The notes under the pieces are model-generated. The model was not told where the DNA came from. It did not search any database and saw only the letters and a list, made by a program, of their open reading frames with translations. Of a DNA stretch of 64,000 nucleotides, positions 27,530-35,512 are shown one piece after another; positions within the stretch are counted from its first letter, which is position 1; each line of letters begins with the position of its first letter. Source of the stretch: Hyphomicrobiales bacterium (GTDB lineage: Bacteria; Pseudomonadota; Alphaproteobacteria; Rhizobiales; Rhizobiaceae); the NCBI GenBank assembly GCA_900466605.1, contig UBMU01000001.1, positions 1 to 64,000 on the forward strand, read 5' to 3'. Both the position numbers and the translations under genes were made by a program.

Positions 27530-28002
27530 GCTCTCTCTCCGGTCGATACGGGACATGTTTTTAGTGTCCGTTTCTGTGCTGATAATGGATGAGCAAGTGC
27601 GGTTGGCCTTGCGGACAACCTTGTTGAACGACACCCGCCAATCGTTCGGTCTAGCCAAAACCCGTAGCGTCAATTACCCCCAAGCGGAGTGCATCGACGC
27701 TAAAAATTCAGCCTACTCACCGGAAGATAAGCAAAAATGCATGGAAGGGCTTGTGAAATCGACGTGACACCAGCATAGATAGAGTTATGAAGAAACATGT
27801 TACCCACGGTCGGTAATATCGCCCGCTCATTTTTTGGCATAATGGGCGTGTAAGAAAGTATTTCGGCGACATAAATCCGAGCGCTGGGCGACAGCAAAAA
27901 ATATCACGAGCCCAATTACCTTCTTGAATAAAATTACTCTTGGTTGTATTTTTAACCGATATTCACACAATGCTAGTCTGAGACGAGGAAACGGGGAATG
28001 TG
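27530..28002. other. Intergenic stretch upstream of XRE/ycaO operon
   Basis: No convincing gene. The part from about 27900 is AT-rich and presumably holds the promoter of the XRE-ycaO-tfuA operon. A plus-strand open frame ending at 27767 has no ribosome site and was not called. Confidence 0.5.
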
Positions 28003-28446
28003 ATGAAAGCCAAAACTCCCAACGCTATTGATGCATATGTCGGTGAGCGTGTCAGATGGCGTCGAAAGCTACTTGGTATGAGCCAGGTTAGCTTATCCGA
28101 GTCGCTTGGCATTACGTTCCAGCAGCTTCAGAAGTACGAAAAAGGTGTCAATCGTATTGGAGCAAGCCGGTTGCAAAGAATCGCCGAAGTGCTTGGGGTG
28201 CCCATTGGCTTTTTTTTCGACGAGGATCGAACGCAGGCTGCCGGCCTGCGCTTGAGCGCCGACACTGACGAAGTTGCCAGTTTCATCGCTTCAAAAGAAG
28301 GCCTGGCATTAACCCGTGCGTTCCTCGCGATCGAGGACGCCAATATTCGTAGGAAACTCCTTGCTCTGGCCAGGAGCCTCGGGCCTTCGCAATCGGTCTC
28401 GGATGATCGTGAAAGTTGGGAGAGGACCGACGAAATTCGAGGATGA
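28003..28446 (+). CDS. XRE-family regulator, first gene of ycaO-tfuA operon
   Basis: A 147-residue regulator. The Cro/CI helix-turn-helix is VRWRRKLLGMSQVSLSESLG followed by FQQLQKYEKGVNRIGASRLQ, and the C-terminal part is EVASFIASKEGLALTRAFLA. It is a paralogue of the regulator at 18026. GTG 28000 is also possible. Its stop is separated by 3 nt from the next small ORF, and that ORF by 2 nt from ycaO, so it is very likely the dedicated regulator of the operon. Confidence 0.82.
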   Translation: MKAKTPNAIDAYVGERVRWRRKLLGMSQVSLSESLGITFQQLQKYEKGVNRIGASRLQRIAEVLGVPIGFFFDEDRTQAAGLRLSADTDEVASFIASKEGLALTRAFLAIEDANIRRKLLALARSLGPSQSVSDDRESWERTDEIRG

Positions 28447-28449
28447 GCG

Positions 28450-28626
28450 ATGCTCCTGAAGCTTTTAGTTGCCGACCGCGGGTCGGATACCGTTGAGTCC
28501 AGCGTTGACACCATTTCCGATCTGCCTGGGATCCGGAGTTTCAGTCCCGGGGCAAGACAATCTATTCACGTGGCCACGCCGAAAGCGCGACTTAGCTGGC
28601 CATTTCGGGCGTTCACTCGTCGCTGA
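28450..28626 (+). CDS. 58-aa small ORF directly upstream of ycaO
   Basis: ATG at 28450 with GAGGA 6 nt upstream (inside the end of the XRE gene) opens 58 codons ending TGA at 28624-28626. The YcaO gene starts at GTG 28629, lacks its own ribosome site, and so is probably translationally coupled to this ORF. The product starts MLLKLLVADRGSDTVESSVD, has an acidic segment (DTVESSVDTISD) and a basic end (KARLSWPFRAFTRR). It has no Cys. The acidic-then-basic layout fits a leader plus core of a ribosomally made, modified peptide, but a pure coupling leader ORF is equally possible. Confidence 0.5.
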   Translation: MLLKLLVADRGSDTVESSVDTISDLPGIRSFSPGARQSIHVATPKARLSWPFRAFTRR

Positions 28627-28628
28627 CT

Positions 28629-29807
28629 GTGTCTAGGCTGACCTTGTACACTGATCGTTCTATTCCACCATCTGAAACACTTTTACGAACCGCACCGGTT
28701 CTGGCGGATTTCGGCATAACCCGCGTGGCACGCCACACGGGTCTCGACCATATTGGCGTGCCCGTGTGGTGCGCCTATATCCCAAACGGTCGGTCGATTG
28801 CAGTCAGCCAGGGCAAAGGCGTAACCGACGATGATGCAAGGGTGTCAGCAATAATGGAGGCCCTCGAAAGGGTTGTTGCTAACTGCCCCGCGGTTCACTC
28901 ACACCGGACGTCAGCGCGCGAACTGTGTTCTCTCTCGTATGATTTTGATACACTTCCCGGCCTGATTGGCCGCGGCGAGCCCGAGATTCATCCCGATGAA
29001 GAGGTCGACTGGGCTCTTGGTACGGAGTTGCTGTCAAATCGGCCCATCTACGTCCCATTGGATGCCGCAGTCTTAGACCGGACACGTCGCAATCGTTTTT
29101 GGATGTCGTCCGATGGGTTAGCGTCGGGAAATACGCTGGAAGAGGCGATCTTGCACGGCGTTCTGGAACGAATTGAGCGCGACGCGTACTGCCTTTGGCA
29201 GATCGGTCCAGAAGAAGAGCGGTTGGCGCGTTGCCTAGATGCGAGAAGCTTCAATGACCCAGTATTGGATGTGTTTGTCCGAAAGATTGAGACCGCAGGT
29301 CTCGTCGTTCGATTGTTCGATATGATGACTGACATTAACGTTGCATGCATCACGGCGGTTATTGGGCCTTCGAACGTGTACGAAGACACCCGCTTTGTAG
29401 AAATCACAGGGGGAAGCGGTGCCCACCCCGTGCCTGCCAGAGCTGCAATCCGTGCCGTTACCGAGGCTGCTCAATCCCGGATCACCTACATCAGCGGCGC
29501 TCGCGACGACTTGCCACGCGAGGTTTTTTCAAAACGCGCTTCTGCCGAAACTTTGCGCACACTGGCGGCTGTTCCTAGGTTGGTCGACGCTTCCAAGCCA
29601 ACTCTCACGTTGGGAGCAAGGTTGATCGATGAGGTCTTGGGAGCCTTGAGGACAAGTAGCATCGGTCCGGTCATCGCCCTACCAATTGCCGCACCAACCC
29701 TTCCATTTCATGTTGCCAAGGTCTTTGTTCCAGGTCTGGAGAACCCCGACGGTGCAAGGGCACGACGTTATGGTCCGCGCGCCATTGCCAAGGCGGTGCT
29801 TTCATGA
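28629..29807 (+). CDS. YcaO-domain protein (TfuA-associated)
   Basis: A 392-residue YcaO enzyme. YcaO proteins use ATP to activate peptide backbone amides, giving azolines, amidines or thioamides. ATP/Mg-binding motifs are present: S73-x3-E77-x2-E80-R81 (SAIMEALER), E180 to R184 (ERIER) and E279-x2-Q282-x-R284 (EAAQSR). The C-terminus (ARRYGPRAIAKAVLS) lacks the PxPxP end seen in many azoline-forming YcaOs. The tfuA gene overlaps the end by 4 nt (ATGA), the pairing known from trifolitoxin-type and thioamide-forming systems. No cyclodehydratase partner, dehydrogenase or peptide exporter is nearby. The start is GTG, coupled to the preceding small ORF. The modified target is unknown. Confidence 0.9.
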   Translation: MSRLTLYTDRSIPPSETLLRTAPVLADFGITRVARHTGLDHIGVPVWCAYIPNGRSIAVSQGKGVTDDDARVSAIMEALERVVANCPAVHSHRTSARELCSLSYDFDTLPGLIGRGEPEIHPDEEVDWALGTELLSNRPIYVPLDAAVLDRTRRNRFWMSSDGLASGNTLEEAILHGVLERIERDAYCLWQIGPEEERLARCLDARSFNDPVLDVFVRKIETAGLVVRLFDMMTDINVACITAVIGPSNVYEDTRFVEITGGSGAHPVPARAAIRAVTEAAQSRITYISGARDDLPREVFSKRASAETLRTLAAVPRLVDASKPTLTLGARLIDEVLGALRTSSIGPVIALPIAAPTLPFHVAKVFVPGLENPDGARARRYGPRAIAKAVLS

Positions 29808-30505
29808 AGGTCATCTTTGTGGGACCAAGCCTGCCTGGTGCCAGAAGCCTTGTCGGAGACGAGATTGATGTTCGGCCTCCTGCCACTTGCGGCGATGTGT
29901 TTGAAGCGGTTTCCTGTGGCGCCAAGGCCATCGGTATTGTCGATGGCGGTTTCGAGTACACCGCACCTGTATGGCACAAGGAGATCCTATTTGCCCTCTT
30001 CAGCGGGGTTCGGGTTTTCGGCGGTGCGAGTATGGGAGCGCTGCGTGCGGCGGAGTGTAAGCCGTTTGGGATGATCGGCATCGGCCGTGTCTACGACGAA
30101 TATGCCTCAGGCAGGACGATAGATGACGCCGATGTCGCGCTCCTCCACGGGCCCCCGGAGCTGGGATACACGGCGTTAACGGTTCCGATGGTCAATGTTC
30201 GCGCCACCCTAGACGAACTTGAAGGGCGCCAGGAATTAACTCGCGACTTGCGGATGGAGGTTGAGACGGTTGCCGCGGATCTATTCTTCAAAGTGCGTAC
30301 CTGGAAAAGCATCGTCGAGCACTTGAATTGCCCAGTTGCCGGCAAGAAGGCTTTGCTGCGGCTGCTGAAATCGCGGGAGGTTGATCAGAAGCGGGCAGAT
30401 GCCCTGGCTCTCATTTGCGCGGTGCGGATGCTTGACATCACAGATTCTCTTGGCGACCCCAATTGGGAATTCAACGAGACCTTCCCTCTTTCGCCACGGC
30501 GATAG
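29804..30505 (+). CDS. tfuA: TfuA-like protein
   Basis: A 233-residue TfuA-domain protein. The core (VIFVGPSLPGARSLVGDEID, then AIGIVDGGFE and GVRVFGGASMGALRAAEC) is diagnostic. TfuA is needed for trifolitoxin production in Rhizobium and, with YcaO, for thioamide formation in other systems, where it is thought to help supply sulphur. The family's conserved Cys is expected in RAAEC. The C-terminal third is helical. Its start overlaps the ycaO stop. The role as partner of this YcaO is firm; the chemistry here is inferred. Confidence 0.9.
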   Translation: MKVIFVGPSLPGARSLVGDEIDVRPPATCGDVFEAVSCGAKAIGIVDGGFEYTAPVWHKEILFALFSGVRVFGGASMGALRAAECKPFGMIGIGRVYDEYASGRTIDDADVALLHGPPELGYTALTVPMVNVRATLDELEGRQELTRDLRMEVETVAADLFFKVRTWKSIVEHLNCPVAGKKALLRLLKSREVDQKRADALALICAVRMLDITDSLGDPNWEFNETFPLSPRR

Positions 30506-30612
30506 CTTGATATTACTCCCCTCTCAAATACAACAATAAAGTGTGTCACGTGTTTTTCACGGGCCTTTTGCGAGTGCACCGAATAGTATTTGTTCGTTCG
30601 AGGGAGACAAAG

Positions 30613-30864
30613 ATGAGTGCAACATCGCCGAACAGACAGATCGACTTGGGTAGGTGTGAGCGATCGTCAGACGAGTTGGACGAACTCGTGGCACTGGCGC
30701 GAATGATCGCATACGCAAAAGACACTGCTGAAGACGTTGACCTGCCTGGGGCCATGCATTGCCTCGGATTGGCGCTGAACGAGGTTTTGCGTGAAATTGG
30801 GGATGGTCCACATGACGGTCTGGCGGACGTGCTGGCCTCCAAAGGTGCTGGCTGCCTGAACTGA
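30613..30864 (+). CDS. 83-aa protein of the ycaO-tfuA locus
   Basis: Starts at 30613 with AGGGAGA upstream, 107 nt after tfuA, and ends just before a strong hairpin. The sequence (MSATSPNRQIDLGRCERSSD, then ELDELVALARMIAYAKDTAE) is a soluble, acidic, mostly helical protein with Cys in RCERS, MHCLGLA and the very end AGCLN. There is no signal peptide. I do not recognise the family. Location makes it a candidate substrate or accessory protein of YcaO/TfuA: a helical leader with a short Cys-containing tail would fit, but a housekeeping helical protein is just as compatible. Confidence 0.65.
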   Translation: MSATSPNRQIDLGRCERSSDELDELVALARMIAYAKDTAEDVDLPGAMHCLGLALNEVLREIGDGPHDGLADVLASKGAGCLN

Positions 30865-30885
30865 TATCAAAGAGGGGACTGTGGG

Positions 30886-30914
30886 ATAGGCCGGTGCGTT
30901 ACGCGCCGGCCTAT
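30886..30914. terminator. Bidirectional terminator hairpin
   Basis: A 13-bp stem (ATAGGCCGGTGCG with CGCGCCGGCCTAT, one G-U pair) and loop TTA, placed between the convergent 83-aa gene and the GNAT gene and overlapping the last codons of the latter. Confidence 0.65.
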
Positions 30915-31357
30915 TCCAATTTCTTGGAATAGACGCAGAGTTTCTCGTGATGTTGGTAGTGATTACTCTTGTAGTACTCTGCAATACCGCCGGTGCTGCG
31001 AGACACGAGCCAGACATGGACGTAGCCGAGGGTCCTCGCCTCTTCCTCCAGGTGGTTCAATAGACGGGACCCTATTCCATTGCGCTGGTGTTGCGGCAGT
31101 ATCGCTATTTCGGCGACATGTATCCCGCGCCCTGTTACTGAGGTGTGTGGCAGGCCAAAGGCAAATCCAATGATATGGTCTGCGTCGAATGCGGCCACCG
31201 CCAAACACATTGGCGTCGTGATCATTTCATCTATGCGAGAGATAGCGTTCTGGATAGACCACTCCTCGTGCCAGGGCTGTTTAGCATAGGCTTCAACGAT
31301 GATTTCCGCACCGCGAAGCGCCTCATCCTTGGTCATGCGTCTATAAACTATTGGCAT
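30911..31357 (-). CDS. GNAT-family N-acetyltransferase
   Basis: A 148-residue acetyltransferase. The acetyl-CoA pyrophosphate loop is QHQRNGIGSRLL, preceded by the beta strand IHVAEIAILP; the C-terminal half ends IAEYYKSNHYQHHEKLCVYS. It would transfer acetyl from acetyl-CoA to an amine in a small molecule, peptide or protein. It is convergent with the ycaO-tfuA operon across a shared terminator. In several peptide antibiotic systems an acetyltransferase gives self-immunity, so a link is possible but not shown. Confidence 0.85.
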   Translation of the reverse strand: MPIVYRRMTKDEALRGAEIIVEAYAKQPWHEEWSIQNAISRIDEMITTPMCLAVAAFDADHIIGFAFGLPHTSVTGRGIHVAEIAILPQHQRNGIGSRLLNHLEEEARTLGYVHVWLVSRSTGGIAEYYKSNHYQHHEKLCVYSKKLE

Positions 31358-31849
31358 TCAAGTCACTGTCACCTTGGTCGCGCATGACGCGCTTTTGGTG
31401 CCTTCCTGTTCACTCCACCCCACGAGGTTAAAGCACAGGCCCGATGGACAGTGTTGTGACTTCGTCGTGACACGCGTATTGCGTGCAAGAAAGCGCTGAA
31501 ATGGTGAGCCTTTTTTCAGTTGCGCACTAGTAACTGCACGCCGGAGTTTAAGCTGCGGTGTGTTGCCTTGCTGCAATCGCCGATCTTGCGTCCTTGACAG
31601 CAAAACAAAGGGACTTAATCTAAAATTGACCGGCGAGGTCGGCCGTGTGGACCAACGGCTATCTCGTCGAGGCAAAGGTTGCGCTCGGTCCCCCTAGGAC
31701 CCTTTCCGCGGGAGGATGCGCGATGTGTCGCAACTTTGCGACACATCTTCCTCCTGAATGCCAGCCAGTTGGATCTGTCACCTAAGCCGCCGGATTGCCA
31801 AAGCGGTTGCTTTGCGCCAACGTGCTCAGACAATTGGTTGGAGGAGCCA
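31358..31849. other. Intergenic region with long inverted repeat
   Basis: No convincing gene. It separates the divergent GNAT gene and the GAF/Fis regulator gene. Its main feature is the perfect inverted repeat at 31722-31747, listed separately. Confidence 0.55.
31722..31747. promoter_or_regulatory. Perfect inverted repeat upstream of GAF/Fis regulator
   Basis: GATGTGTCGCA and TGCGACACATC are exact 11-nt inverted arms around the 4-nt centre ACTT. The site is 103 nt before the regulator's start codon. It is probably an operator for autoregulation. A partial half-site, TGTCGCGGGA, occurs upstream of the aldehyde dehydrogenase gene near 32826. Confidence 0.5.
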
Positions 31850-32809
31850 ATGCGTGAACTCGCCGCTCATGCGGACCACGTCTACACGTGCGCACACAGG
31901 GATTCTGCTGCGGCGAATTCATCGATCGTTGCGTCATGGCGGCGATGCATTGCCATGTACAGTCTTTCACCGGAGCAAACGCGCGAGCCGTTGCGTCTTA
32001 CTGAAGATGAGTTGAGGAAGGTCCGGGCGACATCAGAACTGCTCATTGCGGACGCCTCCGCCGAACTCGACAGGCTTTTTGCGACAGTGGGCAAGAGCGG
32101 CTGTTGCTTGATCCTAACCGATCGCAATGGCATCGCACTCGAGCGGCGTGGTAGTGCGGGTGACGACAAGCATTTCCATGAACTCGGGCTTTGGACTGGT
32201 TCGGTTTGGACCGAGGCTAGCATTGGCACGAACGGGATTGGGACGGCAATCGCCGACGACCGACCGATAACGATTTTGAGGGACCAACATTTCTTCAGTT
32301 CGAATATCAGTTTAAGCTGTACTACTGCGCCAATCCGCGATCATCGTGGTCAATTGGCTGCAGCACTCGACATATCGACATGCCGTGACGACGTGAACGA
32401 CGTTACTCTCGGCATACTCGGACAGATGGTTCGCGACGCGGCTTTGCGCATCGAAGTCAACTTGTTCCGAAGCGCATTCGCTGGAGCCCGCTTCCTCGTC
32501 GTTCCTTCCGCGAGCAACCCGACCGCTGCCCTTCTTGCCGTCGATCGGCATGATCTCGTGCTTGGCGCGACCCGGGCCGCGCGCCTAGCCCTTAGACTTG
32601 ATGACCGGCGGATTTCGGCCGGCCTGCCCGCCGCTGATGCGCTTGGGGAGAAGTCCGTTGCCGGAGATGTTGATCTTGTCGAAGCAGAGCGTGCTGCATT
32701 GCTCCGAGCTCTTTCTCGCTCCGGCGGAAACGTTTCCCGGGCCGCAACCGCGCTTGGTATCAGCAGGGCGACGCTGCATAGGAAGATGAAGCGGCTCAAT
32801 CTAGATTGA
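31850..32809 (+). CDS. GAF-domain regulator with Fis-type HTH, lacking AAA+
   Basis: A 319-residue regulator resembling both ends of AcoR. The N-terminal part (ADHVYTCAHRDSAAANSSIV, then ASWRRC) and GAF region (GCCLILTDRNGIALERRGSA, then WTEASIGTNGIGTAI) sense a small molecule. The C-terminus is a Fis-type helix-turn-helix (RAALLRALSRSGGNVSRAAT, then ALGISRATLHRKMKRL). The central sigma-54-contacting AAA+ ATPase with its GAFTGA loop is absent, so it should act without sigma-54. The start at 31850 is preceded by GAGGAG. The next gene downstream is an acetaldehyde-type dehydrogenase, its likely target. Confidence 0.85.
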   Translation: MRELAAHADHVYTCAHRDSAAANSSIVASWRRCIAMYSLSPEQTREPLRLTEDELRKVRATSELLIADASAELDRLFATVGKSGCCLILTDRNGIALERRGSAGDDKHFHELGLWTGSVWTEASIGTNGIGTAIADDRPITILRDQHFFSSNISLSCTTAPIRDHRGQLAAALDISTCRDDVNDVTLGILGQMVRDAALRIEVNLFRSAFAGARFLVVPSASNPTAALLAVDRHDLVLGATRAARLALRLDDRRISAGLPAADALGEKSVAGDVDLVEAERAALLRALSRSGGNVSRAATALGISRATLHRKMKRLNLD

Positions 32810-32951
32810 ACCCAACGCCACCGGATTGTCGCGGGAGTGCTACAGTGTGCACTGCGGTATCCCCCAACCCAACTTCCTCCCAATACAAAAGTCGCGCACG
32901 CTCTTTTCGCCGGTTCACTCCCGAACTGGGCATTTGAAGGGAGGATCATAG

Positions 32952-34460
32952 ATGCTGCATCAAAAAATAGTCGAGTCGCCGTTCAGGACAAGGTACGGCA
33001 ATTTTATCGGTGGGGAGTGGCGCGAGCCAATCGAGGGGCGCTATTTCGACAACATTACACCGGTTACCGGAGGAAAGCTCTGTGAAGTTGCGCGCTCGAG
33101 TGAGCTTGATGTCAACGCTGCCCTCGACGCAGCACATGCAGCCAAAGATATGTGGGCCAGGACGGCCATTGCCGAGCGCTCGAACATCCTCATGAAGATC
33201 GCGCAGCGAATGGAGGATCGCATTGATCTGCTGGCACAGGCTGAGACTTGGGACAACGGCAAGCCAATCCGCGAGACAATGGCGGCCGACATTCCACTGG
33301 CGATTGACCACTTCCGCTATTTCGCCGCCTGCATTCGTGCGCAGGAGGGGTCAATTGGCGAGATCGACCACGACACGGTAGCGTATCATTTCCATGAGCC
33401 GCTAGGTGTTGTCGGGCAGATCATTCCCTGGAACTTCCCTATTCTTATGGCAGCCTGGAAACTTGCACCCGCGCTTGCTGCCGGCAACTGCGTCGTAATC
33501 AAGCCCGCGGAACAAACCCCGGCGTCGCTACTGGTCTGGGCGGAGCTGATTGGCGACCTACTTCCGGCGGGCGTCCTGAATATCGTAAATGGTTTCGGCC
33601 TAGAGGCGGGCAAGCCGTTGGCGTCGAGCCCCCGGATAGCGAAGATCGCATTCACCGGCGAAACGACCACGGGCCGGCTGATCATGCAATATGCGAGCCA
33701 AAATCTCATCCCCGTGACGCTCGAACTTGGGGGCAAGTCACCAAATATTTTCTTCGCCGATGTCATGGCAGAAGATGACGATTTTCTTGACAAGGCGCTG
33801 GAAGGCTTCGCGATGTTTGCGCTGAACCAGGGCGAAGTCTGCACATGCCCCAGTCGCGCCTTGATCCAGGAAACGATATACGAACGCTTCATGGAGAAGG
33901 CAATCAGAAGGGTCGAAGCTATCAGACAGGGCAACCCGCTCGACACGGCCACGATGATAGGTGCTCAAGCCTCGAATGAGCAATTGGAGAAAATCCTCGC
34001 CTATATCGATATCGGCAAGCAGGAGGGCGCCGAGGTTTTAACCGGAGGCTCGCGCAATGAACTGGGTGGCGAACTTGCGAGCGGCTATTACGTTAAGCCC
34101 ACGATATTCAAGGGGCACAATAAGATGAGGGTTTTTCAGGAGGAGATCTTCGGGCCGGTTGTTTCGGTAACCACTTTTAAGGATGAGAACGAGGCACTCG
34201 AGATCGCTAACGATACACTCTACGGGCTCGGTGCCGGGGTTTGGAGCCGTGACGCCAACCGTTGCTACCGATTTGGCCGCAGTATCCAGGCCGGACGCGT
34301 TTGGACGAACTGCTACCATGCATATCCGGCACACGCGGCCTTTGGCGGCTACAAACAGTCTGGCATCGGGCGAGAAACCCACAAGATGATGCTCGATCAT
34401 TATCAGCAAACGAAGAACCTTCTCGTGAGCTACGGCACAAAGGCGCTTGGCTTCTTCTAA
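32952..34460 (+). CDS. NAD-dependent aldehyde dehydrogenase (AcoD/ExaC type)
   Basis: A 502-residue aldehyde dehydrogenase. The general base Glu is in [12 protein letters not shown] and the catalytic Cys in [12 protein letters not shown]; the cofactor-binding stretch is [20 protein letters not shown]. The [11 protein letters not shown] motif and length are typical of acetaldehyde/chloroacetaldehyde dehydrogenases linked to alcohol or acetoin use. GGGAGG lies upstream of the start. It follows an AcoR-like regulator and precedes a DUF779 gene, an arrangement often seen for this enzyme. Confidence 0.9.
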   Translation: MLHQKIVESPFRTRYGNFIGGEWREPIEGRYFDNITPVTGGKLCEVARSSELDVNAALDAAHAAKDMWARTAIAERSNILMKIAQRMEDRIDLLAQAETWDNGKPIRETMAADIPLAIDHFRYFAACIRAQEGSIGEIDHDTVAYHFHEPLGVVGQIIPWNFPILMAAWKLAPALAAGNCVVIKPAEQTPASLLVWAELIGDLLPAGVLNIVNGFGLEAGKPLASSPRIAKIAFTGETTTGRLIMQYASQNLIPVTLELGGKSPNIFFADVMAEDDDFLDKALEGFAMFALNQGEVCTCPSRALIQETIYERFMEKAIRRVEAIRQGNPLDTATMIGAQASNEQLEKILAYIDIGKQEGAEVLTGGSRNELGGELASGYYVKPTIFKGHNKMRVFQEEIFGPVVSVTTFKDENEALEIANDTLYGLGAGVWSRDANRCYRFGRSIQAGRVWTNCYHAYPAHAAFGGYKQSGIGRETHKMMLDHYQQTKNLLVSYGTKALGFF

Positions 34461-34473
34461 GAGGTTTCCTTCG

Positions 34474-34881
34474 ATGTGTTCAGCGGCTCGCTCGTCAACG
34501 GGGCGAGCCGCTCCAGGAGAGATCGCGGTGGAACCAATTGTACTCAATGAGCCACGCGTCGTCGCGACGGAAAGTGCGATTGCGCTCATAGTGGAAATTA
34601 AAAAAGATCACCCCGATATCCTATTTCATCAATCGGGAGGTTGTTGCGATGGCTCTTCACCAATGTGCTATCCCAAGAGCGATTTCATTATCGGCGATCA
34701 CGACATCAAGCTTGGGGAGATCGCCGGCGTCCCCGTCTATATCAGCGCGACCCAATTCGAGGCGTGGAAGCACACGCAATTGATCATCGATGTCGTGCCA
34801 GGTCGCGGTGGCATGTTCTCACTTGATAATGGCCGAGAGAAGCGGTTCCTCACCCGTTCTCGGATCCTAGGTGCCCGTTAG
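34474..34881 (+). CDS. DUF779 family protein
   Basis: A 135-residue protein with the DUF779 core: IVEIKKDHPDILFHQSGGCC, DGSSPMCYP and VYISATQFEAWKHTQLIIDV. The conserved GGCCDGSSPMC cysteines suggest metal binding. It starts 13 nt after the aldehyde dehydrogenase stop, with GAGG 9 nt before the ATG. DUF779 genes commonly accompany this type of aldehyde dehydrogenase; the role is unknown. Confidence 0.85.
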   Translation: MCSAARSSTGRAAPGEIAVEPIVLNEPRVVATESAIALIVEIKKDHPDILFHQSGGCCDGSSPMCYPKSDFIIGDHDIKLGEIAGVPVYISATQFEAWKHTQLIIDVVPGRGGMFSLDNGREKRFLTRSRILGAR

Positions 34882-35053
34882 CCGAGCCTAGCAGAGATGG
34901 GGCCAAGGGGACGGAAATCGATCAGGGGAAAAGGCCTTAAAAAAAACGAGCGCGCCTTGATCTTTGCCTAGTGTGGACCTATCTACCGGTCACCACCCGT
35001 ATCGATAGCCTGCAGACATAGCCTTAGGGCCGGTCGCGTTTGCTGTCCGGGAC

Positions 35054-35097
35054 AAAAAAAGGCGCTCCCCGTCAGGGTTGAGCGCCTTTTTCTTTTT
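35054..35097. terminator. Rho-independent terminator
   Basis: AAAAGGCGCT pairs with AGCGCCTTTT (14-nt loop) and is flanked by A-rich sequence on the left and TCTTTTT on the right, so it could stop transcription in both directions. It lies between the DUF779 gene and the 48-aa membrane protein gene. Confidence 0.75.
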
Positions 35098-35154
35098 GAC
35101 ATCTGCCGCCGCTAGCCCGAAACAGAAACCTGTGCGGTGAGGAGAAGCTTGCAG

Positions 35155-35301
35155 ATGAACGATAACGTTATTCAATTTCGGCGTCCGAAACCCCCTAGAC
35201 CGCCTAGACCGCGCCTGCGAAAGTTCGCAATCGCTGCGGTTGTTTTGACGCTTGTCATTGCCGCTTGGGTCTATTTCCGGCTTTTCGGTACGCCCGCATG
35301 A
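35155..35301 (+). CDS. 48-aa single-pass membrane protein
   Basis: ATG at 35155 with GGAGAAG upstream (8 nt spacing) opens 48 codons ending TGA at 35299-35301. The protein has an arginine/proline-rich cytoplasmic part (MNDNVIQFRRPKPPRPPRPR) and one hydrophobic helix (FAIAAVVLTLVIAAWVYF). The positive-inside rule places the N-terminus in the cytoplasm. It resembles small rhizobial membrane proteins of unknown function. Confidence 0.6.
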   Translation: MNDNVIQFRRPKPPRPPRPRLRKFAIAAVVLTLVIAAWVYFRLFGTPA

Positions 35302-35512
35302 ACCCAATGCAAAGGACGGGTTCCTCAAATTGGGCTCGTACGTTGCGGTGCCTGTAAGATGATGTTTTGGCGGTCACCCCTAAAGGCATTTCCTATCGAA
35401 CCGGCTGCGCTATTCTTGAATAGAATTGTGCGGCTGGCACCTTGTTGGCGATGCGTTTTGGCCGAAAGTAGGCGCGTTGTTAAACCGTTGCATCAAAAAA
35501 TGGGACAACCAA

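Noticed and set aside
27528..27767. Plus-strand open frame ending QKCMEGLVKST
   Set aside because: No ribosome site at any start and it overlaps the better supported 65-aa gene's upstream region.
31358..31675. Minus-strand 105-codon frame upstream of the GNAT gene
   Set aside because: No ribosome site and no coherent protein; the region is better explained as divergent promoters.
32952..34460. Aldehyde dehydrogenase as the missing alpha-ketoglutarate semialdehyde dehydrogenase of the pentose route
   Set aside because: Its [11 protein letters not shown] motif, its AcoR-like regulator and its DUF779 partner fit acetaldehyde-type enzymes, and it is 15 kb away.
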